Source of the DNA: an uncultured Kordia sp.
GTDB lineage: Bacteria; Bacteroidota; Bacteroidia; Flavobacteriales; Flavobacteriaceae
Assembly (NCBI RefSeq): GCF_947496985.1
Contig: NZ_CANMEZ010000001.1
Span: forward strand, 434,001-498,000
Direction of reading: 5' to 3'
Length of the DNA: 64,000 bases
How positions within the stretch are numbered: the first letter of the stretch is position 1; every line of letters begins with the position of its first letter. The position numbers and the translations under genes were made by a program. The notes under the pieces were generated by a model. The model was not told the origin of the DNA, searched no databases, and worked only from the letters and a program-made list of their open reading frames with translations. Below are positions 9,024-17,500 of the stretch, one piece after another.

Positions 9024-9031
9024 CAAAAGTA
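9024..9031 (-). promoter_or_regulatory. -7 promoter element of the ccoS operon
   Basis: Read on the minus strand this is TACTTTTG, a full match to the Bacteroidota TAnnTTTG -7 consensus, 20 nt before the ccoS start. Transcription would start near 9018-9019. That places the palindrome at 9054-9067 about 41-42 nt upstream of the start, the classic position for activation by a Crp/Fnr protein. The start site is inferred. Confidence 0.6.
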
Positions 9032-9053
9032 CGTGCGTACAGTTTGCTAAAAA

Positions 9054-9067
9054 ATGACATTTATCAT
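9054..9067. promoter_or_regulatory. Fnr-type operator upstream of ccoS
   Basis: ATGACATTTATCAT has ATGA/TCAT outer arms with the Fnr-like pattern TGAYANNTRTCA on one strand. A nearly identical site (ATGATATTTGTCAT) occurs at 11741-11754 between ccoI and the Crp/Fnr gene. The pair, plus the spacing to the -7 element, supports Fnr control of the oxidase. Confidence 0.65.
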
Positions 9068-9310
9068 GTTTTGGATATTATTCTTTGTTTGATTTAGTTT
9101 AGGATGATTCTTGATAAGAGGATGTGATATAGCTCCTATTCATTACTCTTTAAATAGCTTATTTTTGAGCTTTAATTTTCTTTTTCTTTACTTTCCAAAA
9201 AGATACTGAATCAAGTTCAGCACTGGCTTCAAAAATTCTTAACGAAACATGATTGCTGCACTTTGGAAAAAAGCAACATTTCACACATGAAAAATTATAT
9301 TGCATTCATA
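9068..9310. other. Intergenic stretch between ccoI and ccoS with a dispersed repeat copy
   Basis: I find no convincing gene here on either strand. At 9204-9223 it contains TACTGAATCAAGTTCAGCAC, closely matching TACTGAATCAAGTTCGGCGC at 62359-62378. No strong terminator is visible after ccoI, although ccoS has its own promoter. Confidence 0.5.
9204..9223. repeat. Dispersed intergenic repeat, copy 1
   Basis: TACTGAATCAAGTTCAGCAC matches 18 of 20 bases with the segment at 62359-62378. Both copies are followed by a GGCTTC/AAGCTTTTCAAAA-like stretch and both are intergenic. This points to a small dispersed repeat rather than chance. Confidence 0.55.
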
Positions 9311-11698
9311 TTATCTTAGTTTTCTTCCAAGAAAAGAGGTGCAAATGGTTGTGAATACTACGATACTAATAGAACTTAACGGCATTAGTATTGCTGCAAT
9401 AACAGGGGCTAATTGTCCCGTAATTGCAAAGTAGAGTCCGATAGTATTATAGATAAATGAAAGCACAAAACTCCATTTGATGATTTTTATTGCCGATTTT
9501 GAAGCCTTAATATACCGATCTAATTGATTGAACTTAGAAGCATCTAGTATTGCATCACATGCTGGAGAAAATACATTTACGTTTTCCGACAAGGCTATTC
9601 CGACATCACTTTGCGCCAAGGCTCCAGCATCATTTAAACCATCGCCAATCATGAGTACTTTTGCACCTTCATTTTGATGGTATTTGATGTATTCTAACTT
9701 GTCACCTGGTTTTTGATTGAAAATGAGTTTTGTTTTTGCTGGTAATAGCTTTTTCAAGTTTTCACGTTCACCTTCGTTATCTCCCGAAAGGATTGCTAAA
9801 TCGTAGGTTTTCTTTAAATTATTAAACAGTTTTGATAAGCCTTTTCGATACGAGTTATAGAAAGTATATTTCCCCTTATAACTATCATTTGTACTAATGT
9901 GAACTGTTGTATTTAGCACACCTGATTCTTCGGTATGACCTACAAATTTTGCTGCACCAACTTTGATGTTTGTATCGTGATAACTTGCCGTCATTCCTTT
10001 TCCTAAGTGTTCTTCAAAATGATCGAGCGTTACAATATTGTGTTCGGCTAAAATACTATATAATGTTCTGCTTAACGGATGATTGGAGCTTCGCAACGTA
10101 TTTTTTAACAATGTAGTTTCTACAGTTGATAATGCTTCTCCATCGTAACTTGCTGTGCTTTTTTGATTGGATGTAATGGTACCTGTTTTGTCAAATATGA
10201 TAGTGTTTATAGATGAAAGTTGTTCTAAAACACTGGCATTTTTCACATAGAATTTTAACTTCCCAAAGATGCGTAATAGGTTTCCAAATGTAAATGGTGC
10301 CGCCAACGCAATTGCACACGGACACGCAATGATTAATACTGCTGTAAAGACATTCATTGCTTTGCTTGGATTGTAAAATAACCAAAAAGTAGTTGCAATA
10401 AACGCAATAGAAAGCACCGTGATTGTAAAGTGCTTACTGATTGTATTTGTTAAGGTTGTAAAACCTTCTTCTTTATTTTTATCAAATACTGCATTGCTCC
10501 AAAGTTGTGTTAGATAACTTTGCTCTACCGATTTGATCGCTTCCATTTCTATGACTCCTGAAGTTTGTTTTCCACCTGCAAATAGTTTGTCGCCTGATTG
10601 TTTTTGCACCGTTTCAGATTCGCCAGTAACAAAACTGTAATCTATTTGTGCATTTCCATTCAACAAAATTCCATCTACAGGAATCAATTCTTCATTTCTA
10701 ATTACTAAACGATCGCCCTTTTCAATATCATAGACTTGTATCGGTGTTTCAATTCCATTTTCGATCTTAGTAACTGCAATTGGAAAGTACGATTTATAAT
10801 CGCGTTCAAATGATAGGAATGAATATGTTTTTTGTTGAAAGAATTTACCTAGTAATAGAAAAAAGACTAATCCTGTAAGACTATCAAAGAATCCTGAACC
10901 AAAATCGAACATAATTTCTGTAGAACTTCTCACAAATAAGACTAAAATACCCAATGCAATTGGCACATCAATATTGAGCAATTTGGCTCGTAAGCCTTTA
11001 AAGGCTGAGATAAAATAATCTTGCGCAGCATAAAAAACTACAGGAAGTGAAAAGACAAACATTAACCAACGAAAGACAGGTTTGTATTGTTCTATCCAAA
11101 AACCACTGACTTGAAAATACTCTGGAAATGATAAAAACATAACATTCCCGAAGGCAAATCCTGCAATTCCAAGTTTGTAAATTAGTGTTCGATTTACTTT
11201 GTTTTGTCCGGCTGAATAATCTTCCAAACTAATATATGGTTCATACCCAATTTGACTTAATAGTAAAACCACTTTTTTCAATGAAAAAGTGGTTGCATTG
11301 TATGTAATTCGGACTGTTTTTTTTCCAAAATTTACTTGCGAAGCCGTAATTTCGGGTTTGAGTTTGTGTAAATTTTCAAGAATCCAGATACATGAACTAC
11401 AATGAATATGTGGAATGTACAAGGTGACTATTTGCGTAGTTTCATCATTAAATTCTATTAATTTATCAATGATATTTTGCTCAGACAGAAAATCGTATTT
11501 CCCTTTTATTTCTGTGGGAATGGCGCCTGGCGCATCTTGTAAATCGTAGTAACTAGACAGATCGTTTTCAGAAAATAATTCATACACGGTTTTACAGCCA
11601 TAACAACAAAATGATTTCTCTTCTAGTTGTATGACTTTTTCCTGACACGTATCTCCACAATGAAAACATGTAGTTTCGTTATTCATTTTATTGCTCAT
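9311..11698 (-). CDS. ccoI: CcoI/FixI copper-transporting P-type ATPase
   Basis: A 795-residue P1B-type ATPase. An N-terminal metal-binding part (CFHCGDTC from Cys11, then CCYGCKTVYELF) precedes a heavy-metal-associated domain with HIHCSSC (Cys100, Cys103). The core has TGES, the membrane copper site Cys459-Pro460-Cys461, the phosphorylation motif DKTGT with Asp503, SSNHP, and GDGLNDAGALAQSDVG. It should import or deliver copper for the cbb3 active site. Met5 is an alternative start. It is divergent from the Crp/Fnr gene and upstream of ccoS. Confidence 0.95.
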   Translation of the reverse strand: MSNKMNNETTCFHCGDTCQEKVIQLEEKSFCCYGCKTVYELFSENDLSSYYDLQDAPGAIPTEIKGKYDFLSEQNIIDKLIEFNDETTQIVTLYIPHIHCSSCIWILENLHKLKPEITASQVNFGKKTVRITYNATTFSLKKVVLLLSQIGYEPYISLEDYSAGQNKVNRTLIYKLGIAGFAFGNVMFLSFPEYFQVSGFWIEQYKPVFRWLMFVFSLPVVFYAAQDYFISAFKGLRAKLLNIDVPIALGILVLFVRSSTEIMFDFGSGFFDSLTGLVFFLLLGKFFQQKTYSFLSFERDYKSYFPIAVTKIENGIETPIQVYDIEKGDRLVIRNEELIPVDGILLNGNAQIDYSFVTGESETVQKQSGDKLFAGGKQTSGVIEMEAIKSVEQSYLTQLWSNAVFDKNKEEGFTTLTNTISKHFTITVLSIAFIATTFWLFYNPSKAMNVFTAVLIIACPCAIALAAPFTFGNLLRIFGKLKFYVKNASVLEQLSSINTIIFDKTGTITSNQKSTASYDGEALSTVETTLLKNTLRSSNHPLSRTLYSILAEHNIVTLDHFEEHLGKGMTASYHDTNIKVGAAKFVGHTEESGVLNTTVHISTNDSYKGKYTFYNSYRKGLSKLFNNLKKTYDLAILSGDNEGERENLKKLLPAKTKLIFNQKPGDKLEYIKYHQNEGAKVLMIGDGLNDAGALAQSDVGIALSENVNVFSPACDAILDASKFNQLDRYIKASKSAIKIIKWSFVLSFIYNTIGLYFAITGQLAPVIAAILMPLSSISIVVFTTICTSFLGRKLR

Positions 11699-11705
11699 TT
11701 ATACC

Positions 11706-11721
11706 TGTAACAAAGGTTACA
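11706..11721. promoter_or_regulatory. Inverted repeat TGTAAC-N4-GTTACA between ccoI and the Crp/Fnr gene
   Basis: A perfect 6-bp inverted repeat with a 4-nt spacer, the geometry of Crp/Fnr-family half-sites. It overlaps a possible ccoI -7 element on the minus strand (AACCTTTG, one mismatch to TAnnTTTG), so binding here might repress ccoI. The role is inferred. Confidence 0.45.
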
Positions 11722-11740
11722 AATGAATCGATTTTAAAAT

Positions 11741-11754
11741 ATGATATTTGTCAT
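11741..11754. promoter_or_regulatory. Fnr-type operator between ccoI and the Crp/Fnr gene
   Basis: ATGATATTTGTCAT shares the outer arms and core pattern of the site at 9054-9067. It lies about 41 nt upstream of the likely ccoI transcription start, deduced from AACCTTTG at 11711-11718 on the minus strand, and 36 nt before the preferred regulator start at 11790. It could serve ccoI activation and autoregulation. Confidence 0.55.
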
Positions 11755-11789
11755 GCTTTTATTATTTAATAATTCTTTACTTCGTGGCT

Positions 11790-12467
11790 ATGAGCAGATG
11801 TGAACAATGTATTGTAAGACAGTTTAATTCTTTGAAATCTTTAACCAAAGATGAATTGATTCGCGTTTCAGATTGCAAAACGTCCAAAGTCATCAAAAAA
11901 GGGCATTTGATTTTTAATGAAGGAGACACTATTAATGGCGTATTTTGTGTGCGTGAAGGAATTTGTAAGTTGACTAAGTTGAGTGCCAATGGGAAAGATC
12001 AGATTGTAAAATTAGTAGTAAAAGGCGATTTACTTGGACAGCGCTCTTTAATAAGTGAAGAAGCTACAAATTTGAGCGCTACTGCGCTAAATGATATGCA
12101 AGTTTGTTTTATTCCGAAGAAAGAAATTATGCGCGATTTACATGAAAACACTAACTTTTCTATGGATGTATTAAAAACCATGGCAAAAGATTTAAAAGAA
12201 GCTGACAATGTGATTGTAAACATGGCGCAAAAATCTGTAAAACAACGACTTGCAGAAACCTTACTTTATATTTACACAGTTTTCGGAACTACAGAAAACG
12301 GTATGTTAACTATTGTGCTTTCAAGAGAAGATTATGCTAATATTGTGGGAACTGCTACAGAATCTGCCATTCGAATTTTATCTCAGTTTAAAAAAAACGG
12401 CTTGATTTCTACCAAAGGCAAGCAAATTAAAATTGAAAAATTGGAAGCATTGAAGCGTGTTTCTTAA
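11790..12467 (+). CDS. Crp/Fnr family transcriptional regulator
   Basis: A 225-residue regulator: a cyclic-nucleotide-binding-like beta-roll (about 25-125), a dimerisation helix, and a C-terminal helix-turn-helix around LSREDYANIVGTATESAIRILSQ. Cysteines at positions 4, 7 and 29, plus one in GICKL, could hold a redox-sensitive iron-sulfur cluster as in Fnr, but this is not proven. I chose the ATG at 11790 because an upstream in-frame ATG (11748) lies inside the operator and would add an unlikely hydrophobic extension. Its divergence from the cbb3 genes suggests it controls them by oxygen. Confidence 0.88.
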   Translation: MSRCEQCIVRQFNSLKSLTKDELIRVSDCKTSKVIKKGHLIFNEGDTINGVFCVREGICKLTKLSANGKDQIVKLVVKGDLLGQRSLISEEATNLSATALNDMQVCFIPKKEIMRDLHENTNFSMDVLKTMAKDLKEADNVIVNMAQKSVKQRLAETLLYIYTVFGTTENGMLTIVLSREDYANIVGTATESAIRILSQFKKNGLISTKGKQIKIEKLEALKRVS

Positions 12468-12627
12468 CTCCCATATCTTCAATAAATACTTCTGTTTTAC
12501 TTTTTTTAGAAAAATAAAAAGTTACTATTTTTTCGTAACAAATATTTAAAAATGACTCTTGATGGAAAAACGTCAACATTCCTAATACGTATTTAAAAAT
12601 TTAGGAATTCATTTTAAATCATTAACA
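12468..12627. promoter_or_regulatory. Regulatory-looking intergenic region before a precursor peptide gene
   Basis: The region holds an inverted repeat with arms ATTCCTAA (12578-12585) and TTAGGAAT (12601-12608) around TACGTA, ending 19 nt before the peptide start. It also holds a weaker pair, GTTAC (12521-12525) and GTAAC (12535-12539). These may be operators for the peptide gene at 12628. No clear -7 element was assigned. Confidence 0.35.
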
Positions 12628-12873
12628 ATGAAAAAAAAACTAACCTCATTACAACTTAACAAAAAATCCATTTCCAATTTATCTGTTACAACAGTAACAG
12701 GAAAAGGACCGCTTACAATTAATCATGCTTGTAATGATATTTCTAGAGATTGTGTTCCTACTGTTTTAGTTACAAATAACGCCTGTGGTTATACTTTTGA
12801 CCATGTTTGTGTTAATTTTACTCGACGTAATGATTGCTTAGACACAAGATTAAGATCTGTATGTTATTGCTAA
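12628..12873 (+). CDS. Orphan Cys-rich RiPP precursor, lanthipeptide-like
   Basis: An 81-residue peptide. The leader MKKKLTSLQLNKKSISNL has the basic/Leu pattern of Bacteroidota class I lanthipeptide leaders and resembles the leaders at 46839 and 47182. The core carries seven Cys and many Thr/Ser (for example CNDISRDC and TNNAC), suitable for lanthionine rings. A possible leader end is at VTGKG, which lacks a strict GG. No modifying enzymes are adjacent; the nearest LanB/LanC genes are about 27 kb away, so modification in trans is possible. A strong terminator follows at 12885. Confidence 0.7.
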   Translation: MKKKLTSLQLNKKSISNLSVTTVTGKGPLTINHACNDISRDCVPTVLVTNNACGYTFDHVCVNFTRRNDCLDTRLRSVCYC

Positions 12874-12884
12874 AAATTAATCTT

Positions 12885-12916
12885 AATACAAAGCGAGCCA
12901 AAGTTCGCTTTGTATT
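12885..12916 (+). terminator. Terminator after the orphan precursor peptide
   Basis: A 12-bp perfect stem (AATACAAAGCGA with TCGCTTTGTATT) and an 8-nt loop lie 11 nt after the stop codon, followed by a T-rich stretch. It isolates the peptide gene from the next one. Confidence 0.75.
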
Positions 12917-13002
12917 TTGTTATTTAAAGTCACTTCCCAGTATATTTAAAATATTTTCCAATCTTTTTCCTAACTTTAAAAGCACAAAACTAACACTATC
13001 TT

Positions 13003-13743
13003 ATGGAAATAGATACGCACACGTTAAAAAAGAAACAACTTAAAGAAACGATTATTACCATTGCTGTCATTGTAGCTTTAACTGCTATTGCAATTTTCTT
13101 TTTACGAAGTCATGCTGAAGATGAAGGAAGAGAATTAATGCAACCTATGGATGAAGTGAGCGAGTTACACATTAATGAAGGCATTAAAAACTGTGTTCTG
13201 ATTGATGATGAACAATCACAACGATTGATTATTTTGAACAATGCTTTGCAGAAGTATAAAGAACAGCACGAAATTACTTTTTTGAAATTGTATGAGTACC
13301 ATTTTACTTCCTCCACCTTATTTTTAGTATTTTCTATTTTATCAGCATTGGCATTATTTTTAGTGACTCAAGAAGGTTGGAAAAACACTTCTCACTTTAT
13401 TAAAACATTGTTTCTTGTATGTACAGCGATGGCGTCTTTCTTTGGCTTATCGTTAAGTACTTTTGAACAAAAAGTAAGTATTCATCAAAATGGAAATGCT
13501 TATATTGATTATGATAATTTACAAAAGAAATTAAGAAACTTCTGTGCAACTTCAATGACTATCGAAGGAGATTCAATCTCTTTTGATAAATTACATTCTC
13601 AAATTATGAATGAAGCCAAAGGTTTGCATGGTTTTTATTTAGAGTTTGACACTGAAAGTGTTGATATGGCTAATACCTTCAGTTTAGATTCTACTAATAA
13701 AGAAAAGAAGAAAAAAGAAAAAGAGAAGGCTGGTGAAGAATAG
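13003..13743 (+). CDS. Hypothetical membrane protein
   Basis: A 246-residue protein of unknown family. It has a basic N-terminus, one membrane helix at about 18-36, a helical linker (about 50-98), two more membrane helices (about 103-123 and 133-153), and a C-terminal soluble part ending in a Lys/Glu-rich tail (KEKKKKEKEKAGEE). The layout resembles a membrane sensor or scaffold, but no catalytic motif is seen. It stands alone between a terminator and the peptide gene at 13879. Confidence 0.65.
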   Translation: MEIDTHTLKKKQLKETIITIAVIVALTAIAIFFLRSHAEDEGRELMQPMDEVSELHINEGIKNCVLIDDEQSQRLIILNNALQKYKEQHEITFLKLYEYHFTSSTLFLVFSILSALALFLVTQEGWKNTSHFIKTLFLVCTAMASFFGLSLSTFEQKVSIHQNGNAYIDYDNLQKKLRNFCATSMTIEGDSISFDKLHSQIMNEAKGLHGFYLEFDTESVDMANTFSLDSTNKEKKKKEKEKAGEE

Positions 13744-13878
13744 TTCTGTAGAAAAATATTCAGAAGCTTAAAACGTCATTTCAGCAAATAATTTACAATT
13801 TAATGAGTAGGTTAATTTATTCTTGTGTAGCGGATGTCGAAAAGCTTTTAGAGTAGACACAACCAAATTCAATTCACA

Positions 13879-14094
13879 ATGAAAATATCTTCCTTAGCAG
13901 CTTTTAAGCAAACAGGAAAGCATGCAATTCCTCAACACAAATTGCATACAATTTCAGGAGGAACTGAAACCACTTCTTCAAGTACTAGTGAAGAACCTGT
14001 ATCAGATCCTATTCCACCAGCAACTACGCATACAGATCCACCTCCACCAAAAGTGACTATTTATAGAATAGACGGAGAGTTCGTTTATACCTGA
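13879..14094 (+). CDS. Small double-glycine leader peptide
   Basis: A 71-residue peptide. The N-terminus MKISSLAAFKQTGKHAIPQH followed by KLHTISGG (Gly27-Gly28) looks like a bacteriocin-type leader cleaved after GG by a C39 peptidase. The core is Thr/Ser/Pro/Glu-rich with PPPP and no Cys, so lanthionine rings are not expected. Its product and export partner are unknown; the C39 transporter at 48889 is a candidate. It has its own terminator. Confidence 0.6.
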   Translation: MKISSLAAFKQTGKHAIPQHKLHTISGGTETTSSSTSEEPVSDPIPPATTHTDPPPPKVTIYRIDGEFVYT

Positions 14095-14100
14095 TATATT

Positions 14101-14134
14101 AAAAATGGTTGATTCTTAAGAGTCAACCATTTTT
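14101..14134 (+). terminator. Terminator after the GG-leader peptide gene
   Basis: A 12-bp perfect stem (AAAAATGGTTGA with TCAACCATTTTT), extended by wobble pairs, begins 7 nt after the stop codon and ends in a T-tract. It separates the peptide gene from the three-gene unit at 14547. Confidence 0.8.
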
Positions 14135-14546
14135 CCTTTTAACTATGCTTTTATATTCTTACAAGCAGTTAAACACTACTAAAATTCCTTATACATATAC
14201 TTCAATTTCTTTTTGTTTTAAGACTTGCTGCAAAGACAGGAGTCTTGGATAAATTCACCTTATTTACTATCATTTTTTCGCATCTTTGATCTGATTAATA
14301 GTTAGATATTACTATTTGAAAATGGATGTATTGTAAAAAAGTAATCGTTTCTACACATATAATAAGCGTTTACACAAAAGAGTCGACTCTACGGACACTA
14401 CATTTTTCATTGGTTAGTTTTTTCAGGTTCCATGAATAATCTATTCCTTCTAATCTAAAATCTTCTACCCAACATATGGGTACAAATCACAGATCAAATC
14501 ATCATTTGATCAGGGCAACTATTATTTAATTTTAAAAATTTATCAC
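14135..14546. promoter_or_regulatory. 412-nt intergenic region upstream of the patatin unit
   Basis: I see no gene here. Symmetric elements are present: GAGTCGACTC at 14380-14389 (perfect), and arms GATCAAAT (14492-14499) and ATTTGATC (14504-14511) around a 4-nt loop, 35 nt before the start at 14547. The second is a plausible operator or 5' RNA hairpin for the operon. No -7 consensus was confidently placed. Confidence 0.4.
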
Positions 14547-17500
14547 ATGGCAGAAACAAGTTTTGTCCCTTTAGATAAAAAAGCTAAAGGAAAATCGAAC
14601 ATATTTAAGTTTGTAACACTTAGAAATCCCGAATCAGTAAATCCTGAGGAGGCAAGTAAACAATTAATTTATCATCCAGACATCAGTGTAAGTGCTTTTG
14701 TTCCTGACGGAGCCGATGCGCAAAAAAAAGGAAGCTACAGCAGTTTATCAAAAGTAGCAGCTACTTTTATACCTATTGATTCTGTTGAAAATGTAAAAGC
14801 TATTAACCAAGATCTATACAGTTTTGCTGATTGGCTATTTAGAAACAGAAATACTGTTGACGCAACAGCTTCTGATAAAATAAAGTCGTTAGATATTTTA
14901 ACACAAGCCCAAAGAATTACTGTATGGGATAATTTATTTTATTATGTAATCAAAAACGAATCTCCTTATATTAGAGAATCTTTATTAATGCTTCTAATCG
15001 CTGATAATTTTGTAAAAAAACTTTCTGCATTAGTCAAAACTGACACTGACGCTAAAATGTTGGCAAGTGCAAGCATTGTTATTCCTAAGTTGATTCTTTC
15101 AAAACCTCAAAAAGTAGTTCAAGAAAATGCTAATACTATTGAAAAGTCGCTTTCTTATAATACAATTGATGAAGATGAAATCAATGACAATTTAAAAAAG
15201 TATGAAATTGCTATAACAGAGTTACAAGAGGTTAATAGACTCTATATTGACGAGTTAAGTAAAGTTGATATTAGCTCACTTGAAAAAACTGTTGAACCAA
15301 ATACTGATGGTGATGATGTTATGGCATACGCAAGCGTTTCAAAACAAGACATTATTGCTAGTGTTGGAAATCCTTTAGCAGAAAATGAATTACAAAGTAA
15401 AGTTTCAGCAGATACATTTGCTATTGCAAAAGAGCTACAACTTTCAAGATTCAATGATCCCGTAAAAGCAATTAGTATTATTGAAGAAGAAATGATTCGT
15501 TTGAGTGCCAATGCTTTTTCAAATAAATCATTAACTAAAAAGCAAAAAATAGTTGGCGGTAGTATTATTGAATACAAAGAAAATTCATCAAGTTCAAGTA
15601 CGTTTCAAGAAGGTTGTTTTCCAACAATTGTTGATCAAGTAGGTATCTTTGCTGGCACTATTTCAAGTACTGTTGACCCAACTCTTGCGAGTAATTTTAT
15701 TCGTTCTACTGTTTCTGGAATTGGGAATGCTGGTGGTGCTTCAGAAGAAGTAATGGCAGATTATGGTTCATTAAGTTTTTCTATAAGCAAAGTTCCTTCT
15801 GGCAGAGGTTATTATGTAGGGTTATCTGCTCAAAACACAGATGCTAATATTAATAGTATAAAATACGCAATCCGAGTTAATTCGCGATTTGATAGTACAA
15901 CTTCAGCATCAACTACAATTGCCAGAGCATACATTAATGGAGTTTCAACAGGAGATTTCATTAAAGTAAAAAGTGGCGACCAATTAAAAATTGCTAGAGT
16001 TGACACAATTGAAGGAACAAAAATTGTCTTCAGTCGTTATCGCCCTTCTACAGGTTTACTATCATTGATTCACAAAGCAGATGACCTTTCACCAACAACT
16101 GACTTAGAACCTTTATTATTAGATTTTGCTTTTACTAGTGCAGATCAAATATTTCATTCTATCTACTTTGATCCTTGTGGAGGTTCTAGCGGCTCTGGCG
16201 ACGGTGATGGAGAACCAGGTAGTACTGATGCACAATGCTCAGGAGTAAAAAACTTAGGGATTTCTGATTATATGCGTGTTGAACAAGAAATTTGTTGTTA
16301 CACTCCTGGAGAAGTTTCACATATTGAAAACATTCTTCAAGGAGAATACAAAGAACGGTCTACAAGAAGATTAAGAAGACAAGAAACTACCACTACTTTT
16401 GAATCTGAAAATACGACAGAAAAACTTCGTGATACTACCACAACTGATCGTTATGAAATGGAGCAAGAATCTGCTTCTGTTATACAAGAAGATACTGCTT
16501 TTGATGTAGGAGTAACAGCTACTTCTAAATTAGGTCCTGTAAACCTTACGGTAGATTCAGGCTTTGCAACATCAACTTCTACGACAGATTCAAATTCTCA
16601 AGCAGTTTCATATGCAAAAGAAGTTAGTAGTAGAGCGTTAGACAGAGTTGTCAATAGAGTTCGTGAAGAACGAATTACAAAAGTCATTGAAGAGTTTGAA
16701 GAAAACAATCTTCACGGATTAGACAATAGAAGTAATTCTGAAGGGCACGTAACAGGAATTTATCGTTGGGTTGATAAAATCTATAAAAATCAGGTTGTTA
16801 ATTACGGAAAGCGTATGACCTATGAATTTATGATTCCTGAACCCGCAAAATTCCACTTATGGGCAATGGCAAATGGTGATGTAGCCAACGATTTTGAAGC
16901 ACCTGAAGATCCAAGAGAGCACGGGCTTCCTAATCATGAATCAATTACTGAAGAAAACTATGCACAATGGGCATCCGCATACGATACTAAGGTGAGTCCT
17001 CCTCCTGCAAAATATATAGAAGTTATGGAAGGATATGCCGAAACCCCAGATTCTTTAGGTTCATTTAGTAAATCATACAATTCACTTCAATTACCCGAAG
17101 ATTATATTTTAGAAAGTATTGAACTTGATGGTAGTCATGCATGGAACACAGATCATGCTAGTAAAAAGTTTATTTCTATGGCAGTTGCTGATGAGTTTTT
17201 CTCAACAACATCTGGATTTAAATCAATTACTGGTTATAAACAAAAAAGTTTACCAATTTCTTTACATGCAAGTTTCATATCAACTTACTTCTTCAATGTA
17301 ACGGCAAAACTTACCAGAAAGTCAGCACTATTAGACCAATGGAAAATTGATACGTTCGCAAAAATCATGGAAGCTTATCAGCAAAAGAAAGCTGCGTATG
17401 AAAATGCAATTGCGGAGGCAAAAGCACAAGCTTCATTAGGAATTCAAATTCAAGGAAACAATCCATTATATAACAGAATGACTGAAAAAGAAGAGCTCAA

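Noticed and set aside
11748-11789. Upstream start for the Crp/Fnr regulator
   Set aside because: The ATG lies inside the Fnr-type palindrome and would add a hydrophobic extension foreign to the family.
14380-14389. GAGTCGACTC palindrome as an attachment site
   Set aside because: It is only 10 nt long with no integrase or tRNA nearby and no second copy seen.
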